Shown piece by piece: positions 24,397 to 36,361 of a stretch of DNA of 64,000 nt (positions are counted from its first letter, which is position 1; every line of letters begins with the position of its first letter). Both the position numbers and the translations under genes were made by a program. Below the pieces are notes generated by a model. That model made no database searches and was not told the origin of the DNA. It saw only the letters and a program-made list of their open reading frames with translations. The DNA comes from Crossaster papposus (Eukaryota > Echinodermata > Asteroidea > Velatida > Solasteridae), in assembly GCA_037893245.1 (NCBI GenBank), contig JBAIAA010000025.1:434001-498000 (forward strand), written 5' to 3'.

Positions 24397-24713
24397 CTGA
24401 AAAGCAAAATAAAGCAGCGTCAGTGGTGAATTAAAAGGTCAGCTACAAGCTTAGCACGTACATCTTTCGTTTGAGCGTTATCCCGTTCACCGGACGTTGT
24501 GCTTCCAAAATTATGCTGACCATCCATAATAATTGTTGGTCTAAAATTACATAATTCGGCATGGACGTCGCAAGTCCACGCTGCAAGTTGCTGGGTTGCA
24601 GCTATCTTTGCTGTACAAGGACGCTTAAGACTTATGTGAACTATCTGAACGATATATATGATGGAGTCGTATTGCATCCTTTGTACTTAGCATGACGTTG
24701 GATTATAGCTTAC

Positions 24714-25213
24714 CATGGTATGGGTTCTTCCGGAATGTTGACATGTTTTGTGGAATCATCAGGTGGTGGATGGAAATCGTCATCGAAAGGATTGGTGTAC
24801 TCCTTGAATTCGTCAGGTATCAGAGAATGAATTTCTTTATCTATTCCCTGTGGTGAGTCAGGTGGCGGCCCTCCGCCAGTTTTCTGTCTCGCTTGGTTGT
24901 AATGAGAATACGCCTTCTTAGCATTAATTTTCAGGCATTTCCATTGGTCTTGGAGCTGCTTCTTACTTCTTGAATCCTTAAACTTACTAGCAAATTTGGC
25001 GTACACACTCTTCCATGCATCAGCCTTTTTCCGGTTTGTCGAACTATCAGTCCTTTTATCTTCTACTGCCGCAACGTGGTCCGTTAAACAGTCCAACATG
25101 TATTCCTTTTCAGTACTTTCCCATTTTTTTGCCCGTTTCCGTTGGTCTTTAGGCTTACATATCAACGGCGCTACGATATTCCCAGTGCTTGGCAGATCTC
25201 CCTTTGACGCCAT
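24714..25213 (-). CDS. Harbinger Myb-like accessory protein, exon 1 of 2
   Basis: ATG at 25213; the exon ends at 24714 in phase 2 before donor GTAAGC, with a 317-bp intron. With exon 2 the protein has 287 residues. Residues about 28-115 form a Myb/SANT-like domain (Myb_DNA-bind_5 type) with tryptophans at 31, 67 and 91 and basic flanks. In the Harbinger family this protein binds the element's ends, interacts with the transposase and helps bring it into the nucleus. Without splicing, the exon runs three bases into an in-frame stop at the donor. Confidence 0.87.
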
Positions 25214-26011
25214 GTTGCCAGATCTACGTGTAACCCATATTGTGATTCAGAATAGTAGCGCGAAGACAGTCCTATTAATAGATTTCTTTGGAATCACAAA
25301 TCAATAAACCATTGCATAACCCTAATACCATGGAATAGCTTTTTCGCATGATAGTTATGCCTGGAATTGTTAACATACGTTTCGTGCATACCGATTTCAT
25401 TATACCACAATGACAGGAATAACTATTCTCTGAATAGGCTTACTTTCAGTATAAGTTATACCTCTTTCATGCATACGGGCGTTACAGTGTAGATGTACAT
25501 GTACAAGTACAATACGGGATTTTCTGTGTGCACTGCCTTTCTTGAAAAAGCTCTTCTGTATAACATGAATATTTATGATGTTCAGTCAATACAACAGTCT
25601 GAATTGGGCGGAGCCTGTTGTGCAGAGCTTCTCATTGGGCGACGGCGAGGTCTTTACGGTGTACGGTCGTACGTACGTTCAAAACGAAGGAACACTAGTC
25701 AGAGAATACACTCCCAAGTGTGGTTTCGTGTATTCTTCTTAACATAAAAGGCGATTTTAGACTCCCATGGTGAGAGAACTCTAGCCACATTGTGTGCCTG
25801 CTGTGCTTCAGAAACATTCAATCGATTGATTTGAACTCAAAATTTCAAATATTTCGATTTGCTTCCATTTCTATTGAAGTCGGAGTGATTTGGAAGTCGG
25901 AGGCGAAGCTGAATCCAAAGACGAAGAAAGCAGAAAGGCAACATAAACTATAATGTACCAGCGTGGTATGGTTTTTACATTAACATTCAACCAGACAGTC
26001 AGTGAATAATT

Positions 26012-26144
26012 AGGTAATAACAGTGCGAGAACCCGGTTATTACTGCGTGGTAATGACCGGGTTGGGGGATGACCGCGCTGGTAATGGATCGAGCCGAAGG
26101 CATTACCACGCAGTAATAACCGGGTTCTCGCACTGTTATTACCT
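26012..26144. mobile_element. Hairpin MITE, copy 1 (AGGTAATAACAG ends)
   Basis: 44-bp perfect inverted arms starting AGGTAATAACAGTGCGAGAA. Related copies are at 44714-44838 and 57652-57833. Confidence 0.85.
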
Positions 26145-26280
26145 TTAATAAATACCTTTTTAACGAGAAAAATGGTGAAAATACTCCGAATTTCGCGACT
26201 TCGCGGCTTCTTCTAGGCCGTTTTACAAACGCAGCTTCGTTTCCGTATTTTGGCTTTGTTCATGTAGTTTAGCAGTGGTA

Positions 26281-27021
26281 CAGTTGTTTTCCTAGTCCCG
26301 GATTTTTCCTAGTTCCGGATCGCTTCAAATAAAAACCTACCTTGTTATGGCTTGGTCTCCAATACTATTTGTTTAGATGAAGTGCATTTTGAAACGAAAC
26401 ATACAAGCTTCTTGATACATAAGTAAAAATAAGTCTAAAAGTCTCCAGTATTAAAAAATCTGCCAAAGACTGAACGTTCATTTTTTCCTAGTTCCGGATC
26501 GCCCGTAAAATACATGCATCAACTACACGCGCGCAAGCGATTTCATATGACGTGTTCGATTCTGTGGGACAAAGTTTATCGGCTCGTTGCCGCGCGCCAC
26601 ACACGTACACGGACAAAACATTTAAAAGCATTTCCTTGCAAGTCCTCTTTTTAAACTTTTTTGGAAGTGAAAGTATTTGGAAGTGAAATTTATTTTAAAC
26701 TGTATTTATATAAATTAATGAATACTTTATCAGAAATATAGGCTTGATTCGGGTTGGTTCTAGCGTGATAATTTTTCATGTACGAAGCAGTTTTTTACTC
26801 GATCCGGAATTGGTTAAACTGATCCGCAACTAGAAAAAGGGATGTCGGTAAATTTGACGTCGTATTTTCAAATAAAGTAGAGCATAAATATCGAAACAAA
26901 AACTGTAGTTTCTCCATCACTCAAGGTAAACTACTAAACCTATTTCATTTAAATTTCAAAGATTAGACTTGCCGAAAACAGCCTGAATATTTTTTGCGAT
27001 CCGGAACTAGGAAAACGTCTG
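26281..27021. mobile_element. 741-bp TA-flanked element with CCTAGTTCCGGAT repeats
   Basis: Ends are CAGTTGTTTTCCTAGTCCCG and the complement of CAGACGTTTTCCTAGTTCCG, with TA at 26279-26280 and 27022-27023. The terminal motif TTCCTAGTTCCGGATCGC recurs internally near 26306 and 26484, and inverted variants lie near 26797-26838. No coding sequence. Confidence 0.7.
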
Positions 27022-27267
27022 TAATGTGGCCAGAATGCAGCCCAAAGCCGGGGTTTAGAAAACGGCCCTTGGAAAACCCATGATATTACTACATATAATG
27101 ACCTGCACGTGATCGCGTCTCGGCCAATCAGAAGCCTTCAACTCTCCTAGGTATTTATTAATTCACTTTAGCATTGTGCTTTAAGAAAGAAAAAAATAGA
27201 ACATCTGCATAATGACATAAGTACATTTCTAGAATGATTTTTCAACGGTGCAACGGTGGATACAAAA

Positions 27268-27406
27268 ATGGCAGTTAGATCAGTATTCTTTAGTTGGTTT
27301 GTGCTCATCTTGGCAGCTGCTTGCATGTACCACTGGCAGTTTATCGGACGTCGTTGCTATTGCACCAGCCATGTTAACCTTGCGGACAAAACTGTCATCA
27401 TAACAG
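27268..27406 (+). CDS. Retinol dehydrogenase-like SDR, exon 1 of 4
   Basis: ATG at 27268. The four exons (27268-27406, 44853-45095, 54753-55179, 57324-57519) join in phase to 1005 nt, 334 residues, the normal size for the RDH11-14 branch of short-chain dehydrogenases/reductases. These enzymes use NADP(H) or NAD(H) to interconvert retinol-like alcohols and aldehydes at the ER membrane. Exon 1 encodes a hydrophobic N-terminal anchor (residues 5-22) and the start of the Rossmann fold, ending within TG of the TGxxxGxG cofactor motif (donor GTCGGT, phase 1). A nearby GTAAAT donor would break the frame. Substrate cannot be read from sequence. Confidence 0.85.
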
Positions 27407-27615
27407 GTCGGTAAATAAAATGACAGAAATTATGTTCATTCCTTAGTGGCGATTGGCCCTGGCAGCGGCCATCTTTGGTGTGGGGGACAAGGTACATTAT
27501 ATCAACTGCATGTTTTCTTTGATGGGAAAACAATTTATATTTCATGTTAAAGGTAGTATTTTGCAAACATAAACACAAACTACTGAATTATTAAGAAACA
27601 CCTTACGACAGTCTC

Positions 27616-29602
27616 AGGCCTCCTTTGAAATATCAGCGTCTTAGTAGGGTCATATCCCTAGACCCCGTGACCATTTTCTTCCTACCCTTTTATGATTAAT
27701 TTGACTACCTGAACCATTTTCGAAAATAGATCTTCTGCCCCTCTCAAATGTGACGGCTAACTCCGCTATAGCTTGATACTCAAAGCTATGCAACTTCTAT
27801 ATTAAACATTCAATATTTCAGGTTCCAAATTAGGTAGAAATACAAATGAGGTGTCCTTTCCCACCGAGTTATTTTTCAGTTTGGAGGTCATTCTGAGCTT
27901 GAAATCAAAGATGGCTGCCGTCTGCCATCTTGAAAAGCATACAATTCAATATCTTAGATTAGCTAGACGTACAAACAATGACTTTAATCCCACTAGTTTT
28001 AGCACGGTAAATCCATTAAAATGATTAGTTTTAAGTTTAGAGGTCATCCCAAGCTCAAACTCCAAGATGGCCACTGTGCGCCATCCTGAAAAACACATGT
28101 GCACACATTTTTTTGTTTGGCGTATCATTGCATACTTGAGGTATATGTACGTGTATGCGCGTTTGCGTGCGTTTGTTTATGGTGTAAATGGAGGACACAT
28201 GCCTGGCGATACGAAGGTGAATTGGGGTTAGGGTTAAAATCGAGGACGTCCTCGATTGAGATTTGTGTACAAAACTAATGAGAGCCGTCAGAAAAAATAC
28301 AAACAAAGGAAATTATCGAGAGGAACAAAAGAAACTCCTCGATTTACACCATAAACAAACGTATTGTGAATGTGTACATACATAATACCAGTGATAACAA
28401 TTATAATTCTCGACTGCACCGTACATTGTATACGCTGTTCAATACCATTACCCCCTATTGAGGAAAGACTGTATTGATAATCGTTTTGTGTGGTGTGTCA
28501 GTTTAACCTAACCTACTGAACCCTATGACATTGTGCACTGTACATATTGTAACACGTGATATATCCTAAATGTATCCCTGTTCTGATGAACGGTAGTCAT
28601 TTTAACCTCAACAACATCGCAATCGCTTTTTGTGTTCAAAGTCTGTTTATGGTAGTCTATTGCGATGCAAGTACATGCACACTTTAATGCCATTTGACAT
28701 GTTTTCAACAGATTTGCCACTTGGTGTCTAACAATATTCTATATTATTCACCTCTAGTTCACCATTGAACTCTTTGGGTCATAATATTAAATGACTGACT
28801 TTAACTCGATATACGGCACAAACACACGAGGAAGATAAAATGGATGTGTCAATTAGTATTTGTGAAACAAAATGATACCATGTTCATAGATCGTAAATTT
28901 AATTACATGTATTTGACATTTGTTTCTGTTCACTCGACCAACGTAATTTGCAACTTCTTTATTAGTTTTAACTCACAATTCAGGAAAAAACAAATCGTTT
29001 AAACATAATACAAAGTTACTTACTTTTAATAAAAATACAAACAGAAAGTCCGGCAGAATTGTCTCCTTGTCAACACCCTTTGTTTTCCAGACTAAAAAAC
29101 AGCATTACATTTCATGTTTTTTTCCAGCATCTATAAAGTAACACACAACTTTAAAAATAGGCCAGCGTCACAATATTTACTATAAATATGAACCCCCTAA
29201 CCCACCCATTCTCGAAAATTACAGCAAAAGCAAATGGTGTATACTGCATGTCTACCTTCAACTTCGGTACAAAGGTATCGTGGTGACCATGTATTTTTGT
29301 GCGAATGTTTTTGTATTTCTATATAAATATTACTGTTAGTTTTACGTTTAACAGTTGTACGGTTTTGTTGATGACATTTGAAGTAATTTGTTCCCCATAT
29401 TTTAATGAATGAATGTATGCAGGGCCCAGTGGAAACCAGTTTTTACATCTCAGGACTATATTTTTATTAATCGTGGTGTTTGTTTGCTTGTTGGGGTGTT
29501 TGTGTTGTTGTTATTATCGGTGTTGTTGTTTTTATTGGTAGTTGTATTTGTTGGATTGTTGGGGGGGGGGGGGGGGGGGGGGTGTTATGTACTTGTTTAT
29601 TC
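27616..29602 (+). repeat. 2-kb tandem duplication, unit 1
   Basis: Repeats as 29603-31639 in the same direction. The two units differ more in the first 350 bases (indels and substitutions) than in the rest, where they are nearly identical. Unit 1 ends with a G-run and then 21 bases identical to the start of the adjacent 92-bp LTR. Confidence 0.9.
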
Positions 29603-31639
29603 AGGCCTCCTTTGAAATATCAGCGTCTTAGTAGGGTCATATCCCTAGACCCCGTGACCATTTTCTTCCTACCTTTTTATGATTGATTTGACTACCTGAA
29701 CCATTTTCGGGGAAAAAAGATCCTCTGCCCCTCTCAAATGTGACGGCTAACTCCGCTAGAGCGTGATATTCAAAATAGCAATTTTGCCATTTTGAAAACC
29801 ATAAACATCCAATATTTCTGGTTCAAATGAGGTGTTTTTTTCTACCGAGTTTGGCATGTCAAACCCAATGAAATGGTTATTTTTCAGATTGGAGGTCATT
29901 CTGAGCTTGAAATCAAAGATGGCTGCCGTCTGCCATCTTGAAAAGCATACAATTCAATATCTTAGATTCCAGATTAGCTAGACGTACAAACAAGGACTTT
30001 AATCCCACTAGTTTTAGCACGGTAAATTCATTAAAATGGTTAGTTTTTAGTTTAGAGGTCATCCCAAGCTCAAACTCCAAGATGGCCACTGTGCGCCATC
30101 TTGAAAAACACATGTGCACACCATCTTTTTCTGTTTGGCGTATCATTGCATACTTGAGGTATATGTACGTGTATGCGCGTTTGCGTGCGTTTGTTTATGG
30201 TGTAAATGGAGGACACGTGCCTGGCGACACGAAGGTGAATTGGGGTTAGGGTTAAAATCGAGGACGTCCTCGATTGAGATTTGTGTACAAAACTAACGAG
30301 AGCCGTCAGAAAAAGTACAAACAAAGGAAATTATCGAGAGGAACAAAAGAAACTCCTCGATTTACACCATAAACAAACGTATTGTGTATGTGTACATACA
30401 CAATACCAGTGATAACAATTATAATCCTTATAAGACTGCACCGTACATTGTATACGCTGTTCAATACCATTACCCCCTATTAAGGAAAGACTGTATTGAT
30501 AATCGTTTTGTGTGGTGTGTCAGTTTAACCTAACCTACTGAACCCTATGTCATTGTGCACTGTACATATTGTAACACGTGATATATCCTAAATGTATCCC
30601 TGTTCTGATGAACGGTAGTCATTTTAACCTCAACAACATCGCAATCGCATTTTGTGTTCAAAGTCTGTTTATGGTAGTCTATTGCGATGCAAGTACATGT
30701 ACATGCACACTTTAATGTCATTTGACATAAATGTACAACATGTTTTCGACAGATTTGCCACTTGGTGTCTAAAAATATTCTATATTATTCACCTCTAGTT
30801 CACAATTGAAGTCTTTGGGTCATAATATTAAATGACTGACTTTAACTCGATATACGGCACAAACACACGAGGAAGATAAAATGGATGTGTCAATTAGTAT
30901 TTGTGAAACAAAATGATACCATGTTCATAGATCGTAAATTTAATTACATGTATTTGACATTTGTTTCTGTTCACTCGACCAACGTAATTTGCAACTTCTT
31001 TATTAGTTTTAACTCACAATTCAGAAAAAAACAAATCGTTTAAACATAATACAAAGTTACTTACTTTTAATAAAAATACAAACAGAAAGTCCGGCAGAAT
31101 TGTCTCCTTGTCAACACCCTTTGTTTTCCAGACTAAAAAACAGCATTACATTTCATGTTTTTTTCCAGCATCTATAAAGTAACACACAACTTTAAAAATA
31201 GGCCAGCGTCACAATATTTACTATAAATATGAACCCCCTAACCCACCCATTCTCGAAAATTACAGCAAAAGCAAATGGTGTATACTGCATGTCTACCTTC
31301 AACTTCGGTACAAAGGTATCGTGGTGACCATGTATTTTTGTGCGAATGTTTTTGTATTTCTATATAAATATTACTGTTAGTTTTACGTTTAACAGTTGTA
31401 CGGTTTTGTTGATGACATTTGAAGTAATTTGTTCCCCATATTTTAATGAATGAATGTATGCAGGGCCCAGTGGAAACCAGTTTTTACATCTCAGGACTAT
31501 ATTTTTATTAATCGTGGTGTTTGTTTGCTTGTTGGGGTGTTTGTGTTGTTGTTATTATCGGTGTTGTTGTTTTTATTGGTAGTTGTATTTGTTGGATTGT
31601 TGGGGGGGGGGGGGGGGGTGTTATGTACTTGTTTATTCA
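29603..31639 (+). repeat. 2-kb tandem duplication, unit 2
   Basis: Second copy of 27616-29602, beginning TCAGGCCTCCTTTG. It runs into the left LTR at 31619. Both units contain paired AAGATGGC-type subrepeats (29915 and 30080 in this unit). Confidence 0.9.
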
Positions 31640-31710
31640 AGTGTGGGTTCTGAAGCAATGACGGTCCACGTTGATACATGTACGGGAGCCTTAAAGTGCC
31701 ATATGTGACA
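31619..31710 (-). repeat. LTR (3' LTR of the gypsy fossil)
   Basis: 92 bp, TG...CA ends, identical to 35704-35795. Confidence 0.9.
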
Positions 31711-32011
31711 TCTCCCTTTTTTTAATACAAAGAGTTGTAAACTGTAAAACGTTAAGTGTCCAGCTAATGTATATTAGAATGTCTTCTAAACTCTAGCAAA
31801 GGAATGAAAGGCAAAGGCTAAAGTTCAAACAAAGTTCAATGTGCGAGTTTGAAATAAAATCAGGCACTTGTAAAGGAAATTAACTTTGTGTGACTGAGTT
31901 GCACATGTGAACTGTTTTGTCGTCTAACTGAACTTAAAGATAAGACTGACTTTAGTATAAGCAGAAGTAGTTCGCCTATGAGAGGTTTATTACGTTAGTA
32001 GAGTGTTCAGT

Positions 32012-35000
32012 TTATAAGTCCATGTGGATGGGTGGCTTGACGATGCGTCCACTTCTGGTGATGTAGGGCGGCTTTGCGGGGTTAACACCTTGGTTTGCTG
32101 GTTCTGGCTTCACGACAGGTTTTGAGGTCTGACGAGGGGTGGTTGTCTCAGGCATTAACGGAGGGTCTGGGTCTGGGTCTGGGACAACTGCTGGTAGGGG
32201 ATGCTTGTTGGCCACGTGGGTGGAGAGACGAAGGTGTCGTCGATTGCGCCGGTATTTGCGGCTGCCATACTCAACTATGTATGACCTTGGCGCTTCATGG
32301 CGATCTACTACAGTGGCAGGAACCCACTGCTTAGCACCTGGAAATGGTGCCATCCTCACCGGGTCTCCGGACTTCAGTGGCGGCAGGTCGTGTCCTTTCT
32401 TGTTGAAGTAGTGTTGCTGTCTACCCTTGTCTTGGTCGAGCCGCTGTTTTATGTCGGACGTCTTATGCACCCTGGGACGAAGCAAAGTTCGTGCTACAGG
32501 TAGCTTGTTTCGAGGTCTGCGACTCATAAGCAGCTGAGCGGGTGATAGGTCACAGCTTGCGAGTGGGGTTGTGCGATAGTCAAGCATCGCGAGGTGTTTA
32601 TCCTGACATTTTTTTCACAAGCGTTTCACTGTCTGAACGGCACGCTCGGCTTCGCCGTTAGATTGAGGGTGATGAGGAGAGGAGGTGACATGAATGATCT
32701 GGTAGTCATTGCAGAAGACGTTGAACTCGTTGGATGAGTATTGTGGACCGTTGTCAGATCGCAGCTTCTCAGGGATGCCGTGACGGCTAAACTGTGACTT
32801 CAGTGCATCAATTACTGTTGCGCTGGTTGTGTCTGTGAGCCTGTCTACTTCAATGAATTTTGAGAAGTAGTCGATGGTCAGGAGGTACTGCTGGCTTTCG
32901 AACTGAAATATGTCAGATCCCAGCTCGATCCAAGGAAGATCAGGTACCTTTATGGGTTCAAGCATCTCCTTCTCTATCTGTGCGTATCTCATTTCTGTAG
33001 GTGTCATCGCTCTGGAAGTGTAGGCTATAGGCTTGCCTTCTTGGAGTAGAACTCCACCAAGAGCGTAGCTACTAGCATCACACTGTATGGTTGTCTCTTT
33101 GCGGACATCATAGTATGCCAGAACTGGAGCCTCGCTACAAAGCTTTTTAAGCTTGGTAAAGCTTTGCTGCTGCGGCTTGTCCCAGTGAAATGTCACTTCT
33201 TTCTTCATCATTTGGCGAAGCGGCTGGTCGACCTCACTGAGATCTGGAATGAACTTCGCCAAGTACTGGATAAAGCCAAGAAATCTGCGGACACCTTCCT
33301 TTGTCTTTGGCTCAGGCATCTCTCTCATCGCTTTGACCTTGTCAGGATCTGGCTTCAATCCACTGTCAGTGATGAGATGACCAACGTACTTGACTTGTGT
33401 TTGTTTGACGTGGCATTTATCGAAGTTGAGCTTCAAATTCCACTGAGTAGCTCTGGTTACAACTGCCTTCATGACCTCATCGTGGTGTTTCGGATTCTTG
33501 CCTGCAATCAGGATATCATCCATTATGGCGCGTGCTCCATCTATACCCTCTAGCATCGTGTCCATGACACGTTGGAAGATTTCAGGTGCACTTTTTATGC
33601 CAAAAGGAAGACGTAGCCATCTGAAACGCCCGATTGGTGTGTTGAACGTTGTGAGGAGGCTTGATTCATAATCCAGCTCAATCTGCAGGAACCCGGACTT
33701 GGCGTCTATGACGGAGAAAATCTTGGCATCTTGCAAGGATGCCACGACTCCTTCGACTGATGGGATTGGGTAGTGTTCACGACGTATTGCCTTGTTGAGG
33801 TCCTTTGGGTCGGAACAGATTCTCACCTTCCCATTCTTTACCACGACAACCATTGAGCTCACCCAGTCTGTGGGTTCGGTGACTTTCATAATGTGGTTGT
33901 CACGCTCCATTTCATGTAGCTTGTTGACTATCTTCGGCATGAGAGCCTGTGGTTGACGTCTGGGGCCATGTACTACTGGCTTTGCGGATGGATCTATCTG
34001 CAAGGAATATTTTCCTGGTAGGGTACCGGTGGTCATCTTTAGCTCAGGGTACTGCTCGAGCCCATAGACTCTGTCTATGAGTCTAAGTTGCTTGCTGGCA
34101 TCTCCGCTGAGGAGTAGTGGCTTTTGATCAGCCTGTACTATGTAGTATGGCACATCAATGCACACATTTTTGTGGCATGTAGGCAACGTGATGCGCCCTT
34201 CTACCTTCAGCTTGTTGCTTGAGTAGGACTCAAACTTGTGGCCACTTGGGCACAGCTCTTTGGTGTCCCCGAGTGTTTGGTAGATGTGGAGAGGCATTAT
34301 GGATTGCGCTGCTCCAGTGTCAATCTGCACCTCGACCTGTTTGTTGTTGATCCAAACTTTCTCATACCATTCGCTTGACGCAGACTTGTCCTCCAATGCA
34401 CTGACAAGATGGGTATATTCTTCTTCTGAAGAAAAGTCATCACTTTCAGATGTGCCTGGGGCTGTGGCATTTTCCATCCTGTGTGCTTCAAGTCGTTTTC
34501 TGCACACCGATGCAAAATGATTTGGCCTTTTGCAGAAGTCGCATGTTTGGTTCTTTGCGGGACACTTCTTGTGGTCTGCCTCATACCCGCATTTTGGGCA
34601 CTTTTTCACAGTGCTCGGTTTTAGCTCAGCTCTGCTGAACTTTCTCGGGTTGAAACTGCCTCTTTGATGGTGTGGCTTGTGCTGGGGGTGTGACTTGGTG
34701 CGACTGGTTTTTTGGGAGCGATGTGCTGACCTAATGGCATTGACTTTGCGATCTTCGCCTTTGCTGATTTCTTTCAAGCTCTCTTGAGATGTCTCGTAGT
34801 TTTGACCAATTTTGATGGCCACAGCCAGTGTCAGCTCGTCTCCTTTCTCCAGGCATTTCTCTTGGACTGCATGATTGAATGCGCGGAGAACTACTGCATC
34901 TCGAATCATGCGCTCTTCGTCATTGTATCCACAGTCCTTGACTAGCAACCGCAGGTCAGTGACAAAGCTATCAAATTTCTCCCCTTCAATTTGCTTTCGC

Positions 35001-35299
35001 CGGTTGAAGTTAATGGTGGCACGGATCTCATTTCTTCTTGGAGCCACATATTTGTCAAACTTGGCATAAACTGCTTCCAGCTCGTCGCATTCATCTGGTG
35101 TGCCCCACTGGAAGGTTGTGTAGGTTTCCCTTCCTTTATCTCCAACATAGGTCATTAGGTAGTTGACCCGTTCAACCTCTGACTTTTGAGCTAGGGGTCC
35201 CTTGAATGTGAATGTGCAATGCTGTTTGAATCTCTTCCATTCTTTAGGCAAATCAGGTGCTGACCAGTTCATACCGGGTTTTTCTGTTGACTTTGACAT
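32012..35299 (-). pseudogene. gag-pol region of the LTR fossil (broken)
   Basis: Reading from about 35.3 kb leftwards: gag, paired CCHC zinc knuckles, aspartic protease (DTGA), reverse transcriptase, RNase H and integrase sequence, the order of Ty3/gypsy elements. The region carries about two breaks and is treated as a relic. No envelope-like gene is seen. Confidence 0.88.
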
Positions 35300-35703
35300 G
35301 TCTGCTGCCGGCCTCCGTAGTTTTTATTTTCGGCCTCTAGGGAAGTAGAAATAGTGTACGATTTTGCAGAGCAAACTCGAATATGCAGTCTAGCAGTTAT
35401 CTCTTTACAACAAAGTTATTATTGCTTTGGATACTCTGTTTCAGTTCCTTTATTTACTTCGAAACAGTCTTACGAAGGATCGTTGCACTGTAAACGATGT
35501 CGCGATAGTTTATCACGGAACTGATTCAGCTACGCTACTTCGATGCTTGAAGTTCGACGTTTTATTGTGAGTTTGAACAACAGTTTGTGTAGGTTACTCA
35601 CTCATTCGACGTCTTTTCAGACGTTTCCTGTCTGCTAGCCAAGTTCTGGTTGATTGCTTTCCCCGTTTTTACTGAGTTTTGGGGTCCAAAACTTCTGACA
35701 CCA

Positions 35704-35795
35704 TGTTATGTACTTGTTTATTCAAGTGTGGGTTCTGAAGCAATGACGGTCCACGTTGATACATGTACGGGAGCCTTAAAGTGCCATATGTGACA
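35704..35795 (-). repeat. LTR (5' LTR of the gypsy fossil)
   Basis: 92 bp, identical to the left LTR. A G-run follows at 35796. Confidence 0.9.
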
Positions 35796-35799
35796 GGGG

Positions 35800-36361
35800 G
35801 GGGGGGGGAGGACAGTCTGACCATCACACATTCAAGTGTGCACTTGTTCTTCGGCCACTGCTTTTGCTCTGTGAGTTCAGGCGCACCGTCTTTGCTCTTC
35901 TTCCTGTCCAGCCTGGTGTGGCATTCATGGAGTAACGTCCACCAACCTTGGATATGGGCCGAGGTCTTGTGCAGCGCCTTCGCCAGTTCCGCCCAGAGTC
36001 GGCTCTTCTTGTTGGACCTCTGATACTCCTGCATGCGGTTGTTCCATATCAGAGGGTTGGCCTCCAAAAACTCGCACATCAGCTCTTCCTCTGCTGGTGA
36101 CAGTTGGTTTTGCTACTTGGCCTTCTTGCTTTAATTGGGCTTATCACCTTGCACGGTGGAGGCATGTGACGCACTGGAAGCTGCAGAGCCAAGGGAGTCA
36201 TGAGACATCACAGAGGCTTCGGAGTGGGCAGAGTGGACAGAGCCATCATGGGACCGAGCTGAAGAAGGCGAGCGCGATCCCGCATCTTCTTCTAACACGT
36301 CAGGAACTACAGGGGGGTGGGGATGATGGCTCGTCGAGCGCGTTACTAACGCGTTCCTCAC
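35800..36361 (-). pseudogene. MADF-domain protein relic
   Basis: The frame ending near 35800 contains SPAEEELMCEFLEANPLIWN, then RLWAELAKAL and WTLLHECHTRLDRKK, a MADF-type (Myb-related) DNA-binding domain. Upstream, a Ser/His-rich stretch (36131-36361) is separated from it by in-frame stops. Such proteins occur both as host regulators and as accessory proteins of DNA transposons. The adjacent CGCGTT-rich block (36330-36600) hints at a transposon origin, but no transposase is present. Confidence 0.6.

Larger units (their letters stand above)
21845..25480 (-). mobile_element. PIF/Harbinger transposon, apparently complete
   Basis: Perfect 17-bp terminal inverted repeats: GCCCGTATGCATGAAAG at 21845-21861 and its complement at 25464-25480. 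Both subterminal regions carry further variants of the GTATGCATGAA motif (near 21919 and 21980; complement near 25390), likely protein-binding sites. Inside, on the minus strand, are a Myb-like accessory gene and an intact DDE transposase, the two genes an autonomous Harbinger needs. I could not define the 3-bp target duplication. Confidence 0.85.
17051..25696. mobile_element. Outer inverted-arm element enclosing two Harbinger transposons
   Basis: Left arm 17051-17246 and right arm about 25495-25696 are inverted copies (about 200 bp), with ends AGTGTTCCTTCG and CGAAGGAACACT. AGT flanks both sides (17048-17050, 25697-25699), a candidate 3-bp duplication. Everything between the arms is made of two further elements placed end to end. 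The simplest reading is a hairpin MITE that received two later insertions in its loop. Confidence 0.65.
31619..35795 (-). mobile_element. Ty3/gypsy LTR retrotransposon fossil, Mag-like, with 92-bp LTRs
   Basis: Full-length element on the minus strand, 4.18 kb. Identical 92-bp LTRs, a primer-binding site next to the right LTR (35691-35703, tRNA-Leu class by resemblance) and a polypurine tract next to the left LTR (about 31711-31725) are visible. It sits in a G-run, so the target duplication is only a few Gs. Very short LTRs and two zinc knuckles recall the Mag lineage. The LTRs match exactly, so insertion looks recent, but the coding region is broken (about two breaks), so it is a fossil. Confidence 0.88.
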
